Assembly (NCBI GenBank): GCA_963930325.1
Contig: CAWVME010000033.1
Coordinates: 1 to 8,262, forward strand
Reading direction: 5' to 3'
Length of the DNA stretch: 8,262 nucleotides
Origin: CALXJM01 sp963930325
Lineage (GTDB): Bacteria; Bacillota; Clostridia; TANB77; CAG-508
Part shown: positions 1 through 5,458 of the stretch, one piece after another
Layout: each line of letters begins with the position of its first letter
Position numbering within the stretch: the stretch's first letter is position 1
Program-made: the position numbers and the translations under genes
The notes under the pieces: generated by a model
What the model saw: only the letters and a program-made list of their open reading frames with translations
Told to the model about the DNA's origin: nothing
The model's database searches: none

Positions 1-55
1 TTTTTTATTTTTTCTGTTTTATATTCTTTGTAGATTATGCCAACCTGCAGAGATT

Positions 56-80
56 GTAGGGGCGACTAGCAGTCGTCCGC
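56..80 (+). repeat. REP hairpin, ACT sub-type
   Basis: GTAG at 56-59 is followed by arm GGGCGACT (60-67), loop AGC, and arm AGTCGTCC (71-78), then GC. The 8-bp stem has one G-T wobble. It lies just beyond the stop of the RAYT remnant and is the inverted partner of the copy at 8102-8126. Confidence 0.9.
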
Positions 81-96
81 TCTCCAAAGGCTTTTC

Positions 97-265
97 TTAA
101 AAATATTTATCCTTGTTCCAATTTACTACATTATTTTGTATATATTCTTTAATTTTATAATATTCTTCTTCGTTTCTTACCACATGTTCATGAAACAATT
201 TTTGCCCAATACCATATCCAATTTCTTTACTCACGCTCATTTTATATTGCTTAATTATTCTCGAA
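97..265 (-). pseudogene. C-terminal remnant of a REP-associated (Y1/HUH) transposase
   Basis: The minus strand encodes about 56 C-terminal residues of the same protein as the intact gene at 7633-8085, ending at the same TAA. The segment with the probable catalytic tyrosine (KEYIQNN in the intact copy) is kept, but the HxH metal-binding motif and the start codon are gone. Relative to the intact copy there are two amino-acid changes, W115 to G and D145 to N, and one silent change. Upstream the reading frame runs into REP-flank sequence with no start. This is a deletion remnant and cannot make an active enzyme. Confidence 0.9.
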
Positions 266-295
266 TTCGCTTTATTTCAGCAATTGCTCCGATGC

Positions 296-320
296 GCAGA
301 CGGCTACTAGCCGCCCCTAC
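296..320 (-). repeat. REP hairpin, GCT sub-type
   Basis: On the minus strand, GTAG (320-317) is followed by arm GGGCGGCT (316-309), loop AGT, and arm AGCCGTCT (305-298). The outermost pair is G-T. It marks the upstream end of the deleted RAYT element. Confidence 0.88.
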
Positions 321-521
321 AGGTTTTCTGCTATTTTGAGTAAACAATGTTGATATTCAAAAATACGAATTCACAATATGTTACATATTAAAAAATGCAA
401 TAATAACAGCTAAAAAATGTATATGAAACTTTCTGTTAATATGTAATATAAACATAGTAGAAATTCGTAGGGGCGAACAATGTTCGCCCGCAAAACATAT
501 TAGTACATATATTGCCAACCA
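321..521. other. Non-coding AT-rich spacer containing one REP
   Basis: I see no supported gene here. The only structured element is the REP hairpin at 467-491. The one short minus-strand frame (24 codons from an ATG near 451) has no ribosome binding site. Unlike the right-hand array, the flanks of this REP do not match the ~200-bp doublet unit. Confidence 0.7.
467..491 (+). repeat. REP hairpin, AAC sub-type (solo)
   Basis: GTAG (467-470) precedes arm GGGCGAAC (471-478), loop AAT and arm GTTCGCCC (482-489), then GC. The 8-bp stem is perfect. It lies about 30 bp beyond the stop of the minus-strand XRE gene, but no T-run follows in that direction, so a role as an intrinsic terminator is unlikely. 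Confidence 0.92.
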
Positions 522-866
522 CTAATCATTTTTTTTATTCTCTTCCAAAATATTCTCTAAAGCTTCTTTAATTTGCTTTTTTTGAGCATTTGTAGGAGGA
601 GCATAATCTTCTACATTAAAACCAAAACTTGCTAAGCCCAAAGGGTCATTTCCTTTTAATTCATCTAAGTTACGTATATCAGATTTTCCAAGAATATAGT
701 CAATACTGCAATGAAAAATTTCGGATAATTTTATTAAAACTTCCAAACTAGGATTTCTATCTTCTTTTTCATACATAGCAACTGTACTTTTAGCGCCACC
801 TAGCTTATTTGCTAGTTCTTGTTGTGTCATTTTCAATTCTTCTCTTAATAATTTTATCCTATTCAT
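522..866 (-). CDS. XRE-family transcriptional repressor (cI-like)
   Basis: The 114-residue protein starts with an HTH_3/XRE DNA-binding domain (about residues 3-58). The helix-turn-helix begins at TQQELANKLG (14-23) and is followed by the recognition helix around STVAMYE (27-33) and the family-typical RNPSLEVLIKLSEIF. The tail (about 90-114, PPTNAQKKQIKEALENI) is a charged helix that may mediate dimerisation. A GAGGAGA ribosome binding site lies 7 nt before the ATG. The gene is divergent from a Cro-like XRE gene, and both promoters carry the same operator, so autoregulation plus mutual control is likely (inference). No protease domain is present, so RecA-triggered self-cleavage is not expected. 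No phage or ICE genes accompany it. Confidence 0.93.
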   Translation of the reverse strand: MNRIKLLREELKMTQQELANKLGGAKSTVAMYEKEDRNPSLEVLIKLSEIFHCSIDYILGKSDIRNLDELKGNDPLGLASFGFNVEDYAPPTNAQKKQIKEALENILEENKKND

Positions 867-904
867 TATAAAATCTCCTCTCTATAGCACAATATTCAAT
901 ACTT

Positions 905-934
905 ATTATAGCACACTAAAAGTGTACTATGCAA
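905..934 (-). promoter_or_regulatory. Promoter of the cI-like XRE gene
   Basis: On the minus strand, -35 TTGCAT (934-929) and a perfect -10 TATAAT (910-905) are separated by 18 bp. The spacer is almost entirely the operator-like sequence at 914-930, so a bound repressor would exclude RNA polymerase. Confidence 0.75.
909..930. promoter_or_regulatory. Operator O1 of the XRE switch
   Basis: The core CACT-AAA-AGTG is palindromic. The extended arms TAGCACACT and AGTGTACTA match at 8 of 9 positions. The 17-bp block at 914-930 recurs at 1014-1030 with a single mismatch, exactly 100 bp away. Its position between -35 and -10 of the minus-strand promoter suggests a repressor site. Confidence 0.75.
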
Positions 935-1004
935 CAAAAAATATAATAAATTTACTTACAGTAGAGGGATATTCAAAACAGATGGATAAGTTTTGAAAAG
1001 ATAC

Positions 1005-1033
1005 TTGACTGTTCACTAAAAGTGTATTATACT
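1005..1033 (+). promoter_or_regulatory. Promoter of the Cro-like XRE gene
   Basis: -35 TTGACT (1005-1010) and -10 TATACT (1028-1033) are separated by 17 bp. The predicted start of transcription near 1040 leaves a leader of about 20 nt before the ATG at 1061. Confidence 0.82.
1014..1030. promoter_or_regulatory. Operator O2 of the XRE switch
   Basis: This 17-bp sequence has the same CACT-AAA-AGTG core as O1 and differs at one base (T1027 instead of C927). It fills the spacer and overlaps the -10 of the plus-strand promoter. The outer symmetric arms are poorer than in O1, which could mean weaker binding. Confidence 0.75.
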
Positions 1034-1060
1034 GTATGTGAACAAAAAAAGGAGGAAAAA

Positions 1061-1255
1061 ATGGCTAGAGATAAATTACAAAAATTTAGAAAATCTATTC
1101 ATAAAACCCAAGCAGAAATGGCCAGCACATGGGGAATAACATTATCTTTTTATAAAAAAATAGAGCATGGAAGCAGAAACCCAAGTATTCGAAAAATTCG
1201 AACATTTAAGAAAAAGTTTCCAGAAGCTAATGCAGAGGAAATCTTTTTATCATAG
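1061..1255 (+). CDS. Small XRE-family regulator (Cro-like)
   Basis: A 64-residue protein that is essentially one helix-turn-helix domain. It shows TQAEMASTWGI (16-26) as the positioning helix and turn, SFYKKIEHGSRNPS as recognition helix and family signature, and KKKFPEANAEEIF at the end. The start at 1061 is set by a GGAGG ribosome binding site 5 nt upstream. An in-frame GTG at 1022 lies inside the -10/operator region and upstream of the expected transcript start, so it cannot be used. The gene faces away from the cI-like gene and ends at the terminator at 1297-1333. The likely role is the opposing regulator of a two-repressor switch; a solitary transcription factor with unlinked targets is also possible. 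Confidence 0.9.
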   Translation: MARDKLQKFRKSIHKTQAEMASTWGITLSFYKKIEHGSRNPSIRKIRTFKKKFPEANAEEIFLS

Positions 1256-1296
1256 ATGTTTGAAATATAGGAGAATAAAAGCAGAATATTAAATAA

Positions 1297-1333
1297 AACT
1301 GTTTCTCCCACATCAAATATGAGAGAAACAGTT
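1297..1333. terminator. Bidirectional terminator between the Cro-like gene and a small ORF
   Basis: The 11-bp perfect stem AACTGTTTCTC (1297-1307) / GAGAAACAGTT (1323-1333) has a 15-nt loop. It is followed by ATTTTAATTCTTTTT on the plus strand and by TTTATTT on the minus strand. It lies tail-to-tail between the genes ending at 1255 and 1337. Confidence 0.85.
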
Positions 1334-1336
1334 ATT

Positions 1337-1507
1337 TTAATTCTTTTTAGATTTGGATTTTTTACTTTCAGGAATTACAATTTTTTTCTTATTTTCTTCT
1401 TTCGTTTTTGGCTTTAGTTCAGTAATATGTTCTTCCACATTTGAAATAGCAAGATTACTTCCATCTCCAGTTACTACTTCAATATCTTTTTTTGAACTAT
1501 TAGACAT
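1337..1507 (-). CDS. Uncharacterised 56-residue lysine-rich protein
   Basis: I do not recognise the family. The ORF begins MSNSSKKDIEVVTGDGSN, continues through a middle stretch LAISNVEEHITELKPK, and ends in a basic, low-complexity tail rich in Lys and Ser. There is no signal peptide or membrane segment. It is supported by a complete expression unit: a sigma-A promoter (TTGTCT-17-TATGAT), a GAGGTGAT ribosome binding site 5 nt before the ATG, and a hairpin directly after the stop. The composition suggests a short, partly disordered cytosolic protein, possibly nucleic-acid binding through its tail (inference). It is divergent from scpB with about 130 bp between starts, where scpA might have been expected. 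Confidence 0.72.
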   Translation of the reverse strand: MSNSSKKDIEVVTGDGSNLAISNVEEHITELKPKTKEENKKKIVIPESKKSKSKKN

Positions 1508-1536
1508 AATATCACCTCACGATAAAAACTAACTAT

Positions 1537-1565
1537 ATCATACCACAAAGTTCCATATAAGACAA
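1537..1565 (-). promoter_or_regulatory. Promoter of the 56-residue ORF
   Basis: On the minus strand, -35 TTGTCT (1565-1560), a 17-bp spacer ending in TGTGG, and -10 TATGAT (1542-1537) can be read. The transcript would start about 23 nt before the ATG. Confidence 0.8.
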
Positions 1566-1571
1566 TACTTC

Positions 1572-1600
1572 TTGACACAAAGGAAAAAAAATGTAATAAT
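1572..1600 (+). promoter_or_regulatory. Promoter of scpB-proS
   Basis: A consensus -35 TTGACA (1572-1577) is followed by an A-rich spacer and a -10 near TAATAAT (1594-1600), with TG at 1592-1593 as a possible extended -10. The leader to the scpB ATG is about 30 nt. The -35 lies only 6 bp from that of the divergent small-ORF promoter. Confidence 0.72.
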
Positions 1601-1635
1601 ATAGGAATAGAAAATAAATTTAAAAGGAAAATAGA

Positions 1636-2232
1636 ATGGAAATAGAAAAAGAAAAAGCAATTATAGAGGCAATGTTATTTGCATCAGGAAAAGCAGTAGA
1701 ACTAAAAGAAATAGCAGAAATTTTAGACATTTCTGAACAGGATGCAGAAAAAATAATAAATGAAATGAAAGAAGAATACAATACAACCAAAAGAGGAATT
1801 GAGATAATAAAAGCAGAAAATGCTTATATGCTTGGAACCAAAAAAGAATACTATGATTATATTTATCCATTATTTGATAATAGATCAAAACCAAGTTTAT
1901 CGAATGCTGCTTTAGAAACATTATCCATTATTGCATATAACCCTAAAGTGACCAGAGCAGAAATTGAACAAATTCGTGGAGTTAGTTCAGATGCATCAAT
2001 ATATAAATTATTAGAATATAACTTAATAGAAGAAGCGGGAAGAATAGAAGCTCCTGGAAGACCAACAACATATAGAGTAACAGGAGAATTTTTTAAGCTA
2101 TTTGGAATTGAGAGTTTAGAAGAGTTGCCTGAATTGCCTAGGTATAAGCTAGATGAAAATGAACAAATAGTGATAGATGATATAGAAACACAAGAGGCTC
2201 CTAACCCCCAAAATGGGGAAAATGAACAGTAA
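1636..2232 (+). CDS. scpB: Segregation and condensation protein B (SMC-Scp subunit)
   Basis: ScpB is the dimeric winged-helix (kite) subunit that binds the ScpA kleisin in the SMC condensin, which organises the chromosome for segregation. The 198-residue length matches the family (about 190-200). The N-terminal winged helix covers roughly 5-75 (KEKAIIEAMLFASGKAVELK), and the second about 85-165 with ETLSIIAYNPKVTRAEIEQI and IRGVSSD. The signature APGRPTTYRVTGEFFKLFGI and SLEELPELP closes the fold. The acidic tail after 175 is disordered. AAAGGA precedes the ATG by 6 nt. A small inverted repeat, CCCCA/TGGGG (2206-2218), lies in the 3' coding end. proS follows after 39 nt with no terminator, so co-transcription is likely. 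scpA is not adjacent here, unlike in many Bacillota. Confidence 0.97.
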   Translation: MEIEKEKAIIEAMLFASGKAVELKEIAEILDISEQDAEKIINEMKEEYNTTKRGIEIIKAENAYMLGTKKEYYDYIYPLFDNRSKPSLSNAALETLSIIAYNPKVTRAEIEQIRGVSSDASIYKLLEYNLIEEAGRIEAPGRPTTYRVTGEFFKLFGIESLEELPELPRYKLDENEQIVIDDIETQEAPNPQNGENEQ

Positions 2233-2271
2233 GCAAAAGTAAAAAAGCAAATATTAAAAGGGGAGGCAAAT

Positions 2272-3579
2272 ATGAAACTATCAAATACAAATTTAGGAAC
2301 AATACGTGTTAATAATTTAGATAAAACTTATCCAGCTCAAGATATACTACTACAAACAGGACAGCTTGTACAATATGGAACTGGAATTTATGCATATAAT
2401 AATATTCCATTACTTGTAAGACAAAATGTGGAAAACATAATACGAAAAGTATTAAATAAATATGGATGTGTGGAAATTCTTCTTCCAACACTTCAGCCAG
2501 AAAACCTATGGAAAGAATCTGGCAGATGGGATAAATATATAGAAGATGGCACTATGCTTGTAGTAAAAAGTGATAAAGGAAATATGTGCATGGCACCAAC
2601 AGCAGAAGAGGCAGTAACTGACTTTGTAAGAGGTAGAGTAGGAAGCTATAAAAATTTACCATTTACTATTTATCAAATAGGAGAAAAATATAGAAATGAA
2701 ATACGAACAAGAGGGTATTTATTAAGAGGGAAATCTTTTCCGATGATGGATGCATATAGTTTTGATAAAGACATAGAAGGACTGCAAAAATCATATGAAA
2801 ATGTAAAACAAGCTTATTTAGAAATTTTCCGAGAAATGAACTTAGATGTAATACCAGTAGCAGCCGATAGCGGAGCCATTGGAGGACATAAATCTGAAGA
2901 ATTTATGATGATATCACCAATTGGAGAAGACACTATTTTAGTTGACAAAGAAACAGGAATTGCATTTAATACAGAAATATTAGAAAGAGAAGATGCAGAT
3001 GAATACTTAAAAAAAGAATATGGAATTCAAGACAAAAATAATGTAGAAGCAAGAAAAACTATTGAGCTTGGGCATATATTCCAATTAGGAACAAAATACT
3101 CAGAAAGCATGAAAGCAACATATATTACAAAAGAAGGAAAAGAAGAAGTTCTTCAAATGGGATGTTATGGAATTGGAATATCCAGAACTGTAGCAACTAT
3201 TTATGAAAATTCTGTATTAAAAGATAACGAAGGAAACCCTTGTGGAATATCATTACCAACATGTATAGCTCCATACTTATTACAAATCATACCAAAAATA
3301 GAAAATGAAGAAAAATTTAATTTAGCAAAAGAAATTTATAATAAGCTAGAAGAAAAAGGAATAGATGTAATATTAGATAATAGAGAACAAGGCATGCTTG
3401 GAGCAAAAATAAAAGACTGTAAAATGCTAGGAACACCATATATGCTAGTTATAGGAGATAAAACAGAACCTGGAAAATTCGAAGTAGAAAATGTAAAAAC
3501 TGGAGAAAAAGAAATATTAAGCAAGGAAGAATTAATAGAAAAATTCTTGAAAATAAAAAATACAAGAAAATACATTTAA
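2272..3579 (+). CDS. proS: Prolyl-tRNA synthetase, short form without INS editing domain
   Basis: Class II synthetase that charges tRNA-Pro. The catalytic core shows motif 1 around 47-75 (LNKYGCVEILLPTLQP), the TxE-type loop PTAEEAVTDF (109-118), motif 2 EKYRNEIRTRGYLLRG (138-153) with FPMMDAYSFD, and motif 3 GCYGIGISRT (297-306). A C-terminal anticodon-binding domain spans about 333-430 (GMLGAKIKDCKMLGTPYMLVIGDK region). At 435 residues it is about 130 shorter than the usual bacterial enzyme. The missing part is the ~180-residue INS post-transfer editing domain between motifs 2 and 3, replaced by ~40-60 residues (about 225-265). This is the type-2 ProS layout best known from alphaproteobacteria. 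A strong AGGGGAGG ribosome binding site precedes the ATG. No T-box fits in the 39-nt gap. Confidence 0.97.
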   Translation: MKLSNTNLGTIRVNNLDKTYPAQDILLQTGQLVQYGTGIYAYNNIPLLVRQNVENIIRKVLNKYGCVEILLPTLQPENLWKESGRWDKYIEDGTMLVVKSDKGNMCMAPTAEEAVTDFVRGRVGSYKNLPFTIYQIGEKYRNEIRTRGYLLRGKSFPMMDAYSFDKDIEGLQKSYENVKQAYLEIFREMNLDVIPVAADSGAIGGHKSEEFMMISPIGEDTILVDKETGIAFNTEILEREDADEYLKKEYGIQDKNNVEARKTIELGHIFQLGTKYSESMKATYITKEGKEEVLQMGCYGIGISRTVATIYENSVLKDNEGNPCGISLPTCIAPYLLQIIPKIENEEKFNLAKEIYNKLEEKGIDVILDNREQGMLGAKIKDCKMLGTPYMLVIGDKTEPGKFEVENVKTGEKEILSKEELIEKFLKIKNTRKYI

Positions 3580-3590
3580 TTAAAAAATAT

Positions 3591-3625
3591 AAAAACGTGG
3601 TCAAACTATTTATGACCACGTTTTT
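3591..3625. terminator. Bidirectional terminator between proS and asnS
   Basis: The 13-bp perfect stem AAAAACGTGGTCA (3591-3603) / TGACCACGTTTTT (3613-3625) has a 9-nt loop. The T-run works for proS, and the complementary A-run gives a U-tract for asnS on the other strand. It lies between stop codons ending at 3579 and 3652. Confidence 0.93.
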
Positions 3626-3651
3626 TGCTAAACAGGAAAAATAAATCCAAC

Positions 3652-5043
3652 TTAAAATTCGCAACTATTTGGTGTTCTTGGGAATGGAAGTACATCACGG
3701 ATGTTTTGCATACCAGTTAAATACATCATCATTCTTTCAAAGCCAAGACCAAAACCTGCATGCTTAACACTACCATATTTTCTTAAATCCATATACCACC
3801 AATAATCTTGAGGGTTCATATTTAAATCTTTAATTCTTTGTTCTAATACATCAAAATTCTCTTCCCTTTGACTGCCACCAACAATCTCACCAATACCAGG
3901 AGCAAGTAAATCAGTAGCAGCTACAGTTTTTCCATCATCATTTAATTTCATATAAAAAGCCTTGATTTCTTTTGGATAATCAGTAACAAAAACAGGTTTT
4001 TTAAATATAACCTCGCTTAAATATCTTTCATGCTCTGTTTGTAAATCAGAACCCCAGTGAACAGGGAACTGGAATTTGTCATTATTCTTTTCTAATTCTT
4101 TAATTGCATCTGTATAAGTAATGCGACCAAAATCAGAATTGATTACATTATTTAAACGGTCAAGCAAAGTATTATCAATAAACTTATTAAAAAATTCCAT
4201 TTCTTCAGGAGCATTTTCTAATACATAAGAAATAATGTATTTAATCATATCTTCTGCTAAATTCATATCATCTTCTAAATCTGCAAAACAAATTTCTGGT
4301 TCTATCATCCAAAATTCACAAGCATGTTTTACTGTGTTAGAGTTTTCTGCACGGAAAGTTGGTCCAAAAGTGTAAACATTGCGAAAAGCATGTGCAAATG
4401 TTTCTACGTTTAATTGCCCGCTAACTGTTAGATGAGCATGTTTTCCAAATAAATCTTTAGAAAAATCTATTTTTTTATCTTCTGTTCTTGGCAAGTTTTC
4501 TAAATCTAAATTAGTAACAGAAAACATTTCACCAGCACCTTCTGCATCGCTAGAAGTAATAATTGGTGTGTGTACATAAACAAAATTTCTTTCATTAAAA
4601 AATTTATGAATTGCAAAAGAAAGAACCGAACGTACACGAAAGACTGCGTTAAAAGTGTTAGTTCTAGGACGTAAATGTGCTATTGTTCTCAAATACTCAA
4701 AAGAGTGTTTCTTCTTTTGAAGAGGATAATCAGAAGAAGCTAAATTCTCAATTATAATATTAGAAGCTTTTATTTCAAAAGGCTGTTTTGCCTCTTTAGT
4801 TTCTATTACTTGTCCAGTAATAGTAATAGCAGAACTAATAGATAATTTACAAATATCATTAAAATTTGATAATTCATCTCCAAAAACAATTTGCACATTG
4901 CGAAAAAATGAACCATCATTTAATTCTATAAAGCCAAATGTTTTAGAATCACGAACTGTTTTTACCCACCCTGAGACAGACACATCTTTATTTACGAAAT
5001 TTGGCAAACTCCTATATAAGTCTTTGCAAGTTAAAATTTCCAT
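3652..5043 (-). CDS. asnS: Asparaginyl-tRNA synthetase
   Basis: Class IIb enzyme charging tRNA-Asn directly with asparagine. At 463 residues it matches the long E. coli-type AsnRS. The N-terminal OB-fold anticodon domain covers about 15-105 (VSVSGWVKTVRDSKTFGFIE). The core has motif 1 around 137-165 (FVYVHTPIITSSDAEGAGEMF region), the LTVSGQLNVETFAHAF loop (205-220), motif 2 FGPTFRAENSNTVKHACEFW (226-245) and motif 3 GFGLGFERMMMYL (430-442), ending LPFPRTPNS. The start at 5043 is chosen because GGAGG lies 5 nt upstream and the protein then begins like its family (MEILTCKDLY). The frame stays open to a GTG at 5100 that has no ribosome binding site. It is convergent with proS and divergent from aspS. 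No T-box is visible. Confidence 0.97.
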   Translation of the reverse strand: MEILTCKDLYRSLPNFVNKDVSVSGWVKTVRDSKTFGFIELNDGSFFRNVQIVFGDELSNFNDICKLSISSAITITGQVIETKEAKQPFEIKASNIIIENLASSDYPLQKKKHSFEYLRTIAHLRPRTNTFNAVFRVRSVLSFAIHKFFNERNFVYVHTPIITSSDAEGAGEMFSVTNLDLENLPRTEDKKIDFSKDLFGKHAHLTVSGQLNVETFAHAFRNVYTFGPTFRAENSNTVKHACEFWMIEPEICFADLEDDMNLAEDMIKYIISYVLENAPEEMEFFNKFIDNTLLDRLNNVINSDFGRITYTDAIKELEKNNDKFQFPVHWGSDLQTEHERYLSEVIFKKPVFVTDYPKEIKAFYMKLNDDGKTVAATDLLAPGIGEIVGGSQREENFDVLEQRIKDLNMNPQDYWWYMDLRKYGSVKHAGFGLGFERMMMYLTGMQNIRDVLPFPRTPNSCEF

Positions 5044-5048
5044 AAAAA

Positions 5049-5055
5049 CCTCCAA
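5049..5055 (-). promoter_or_regulatory. Ribosome binding site that fixes the asnS start
   Basis: TTGGAGG on the minus strand ends 5 nt before ATG 5043. It lies inside the open frame of the longer GTG-initiated alternative, which argues against that alternative. A small hairpin, AGCAAT/ATTGCT (5059-5073, 3-nt loop), lies just upstream; its role is unknown. Confidence 0.85.
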
Positions 5056-5151
5056 TCGAGCAATTCTATTGCTTCTTACAAATTTTTTAATAAAAGCCAC
5101 TTAATTATAAGAAACTAAGAAGTTTTTATTAGTTATTTATATAATAAGCAT

Positions 5152-5180
5152 ATTATATAGTAATATACGACTTTTTTCAA
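5152..5180 (-). promoter_or_regulatory. Promoter of asnS
   Basis: On the minus strand, -35 TTGAAA (5180-5175), a 17-bp spacer and perfect -10 TATAAT (5157-5152) can be read. The transcript would begin near 5145, giving an untranslated leader of about 100 nt. Confidence 0.82.
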
Positions 5181-5373
5181 TATTTTGTAAACAAATTTCA
5201 TCAACATTGTAAAATAATTTGTAAATAACTTAACCAAACTAAAACGTGGATGAATTTTATGTTGAATATAAATACTTATCCATAATGAAATTGCAATGTA
5301 TTTACTAAAAATACAATTAGTCAATTAAATACTGTAATTCCATAATTAATAATGGGATTTATCTGATATTTTA
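5181..5373. other. AT-rich divergent intergenic region between asnS and aspS promoters
   Basis: The whole gap between start codons is about 415 bp. The part between the two -35 elements has no supported gene; a 63-codon minus-strand frame here has no ribosome binding site and overlaps the asnS promoter. I see weak symmetric sequences, TTTGT-AA-ACAAA near 5184 and TGTATTT/AAATACA at 5297-5315, which could be regulator sites or chance in AT-rich DNA. No T-box core or other known riboswitch was recognised. Confidence 0.6.
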
Positions 5374-5402
5374 TAGACTTTTTAATGAAAATATTGTAAA
5401 AT
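5374..5402 (+). promoter_or_regulatory. Promoter of aspS
   Basis: -35 TAGACT (5374-5379) and -10 TAAAAT (5397-5402) are spaced by 17 bp. The leader to the ATG is about 50 nt, too short for a T-box. Confidence 0.68.
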
Positions 5403-5458
5403 AGATAACGAAAAGCTGAATATAAGGCAACTAAATTAAAAAATAGGAGGAATTACTT

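Larger units (their letters stand above)
1..265. repeat. Left arm of a ~265-bp inverted repeat (partner 7917-8181)
   Basis: Read on the minus strand, this segment matches 7917-8181 with about five substitutions by eye. It holds the 3' third of a RAYT gene, the REP hairpin beyond its stop codon and about 55 bp of flank. Three differences fall inside the coding remnant and two in the outer flank. The similarity ends abruptly at about 265, where the left copy switches to sequence normally found upstream of the transposase. The left limit may lie outside the window. Confidence 0.9.
56..320 (-). mobile_element. Deletion derivative of a RAYT element bounded by inverted REP hairpins
   Basis: In minus-strand order the element has a GCT-type REP (320-296), a 19-nt block (287-269) identical to sequence downstream of the GCT-type REP at 7335, the last ~56 codons of a RAYT gene (265-97), and an ACT-type REP in opposite orientation (80-56). 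The intact element at 7540-8126 has the same order plus the missing ~290 nt of 5' coding sequence and the RAYT leader. The copy is therefore non-autonomous, with both hairpin ends kept. Whether it is still mobile cannot be read from the sequence. Confidence 0.8.

Noticed and set aside
136..339. 67-codon plus-strand frame rich in Phe
   Set aside because: It is antisense to the RAYT remnant and runs through the REP at 296-320. No ribosome binding site is present, and a near-identical antisense frame exists opposite the intact RAYT gene.
427..451. Minus-strand micro-ORF of about 24 codons in the left spacer
   Set aside because: No ribosome binding site or promoter could be matched to it, and nothing beyond an ATG and a stop supports it.
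467..491. REP as intrinsic terminator of the cI-like gene
   Set aside because: The stem is GC-rich, but no U-tract follows on the minus strand.
1022..1060. N-terminal extension of the Cro-like gene from GTG 1022
   Set aside because: It overlaps the -10 and operator and lies upstream of the predicted transcript start.
2206..2218. CCCCA/TGGGG hairpin at the 3' end of scpB as a terminator
   Set aside because: It has only 5 bp, is followed by GAAAATG and no U-run, and lies within the coding sequence.
5044..5100. N-terminal extension of asnS from GTG 5100
   Set aside because: No ribosome binding site precedes it, it contains the GGAGG of the downstream ATG, and the added 19 residues do not fit the AsnRS family.
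5133..5324. 63-codon minus-strand frame in the asnS-aspS gap
   Set aside because: It spans the asnS promoter, lacks a ribosome binding site and has AT-driven composition.
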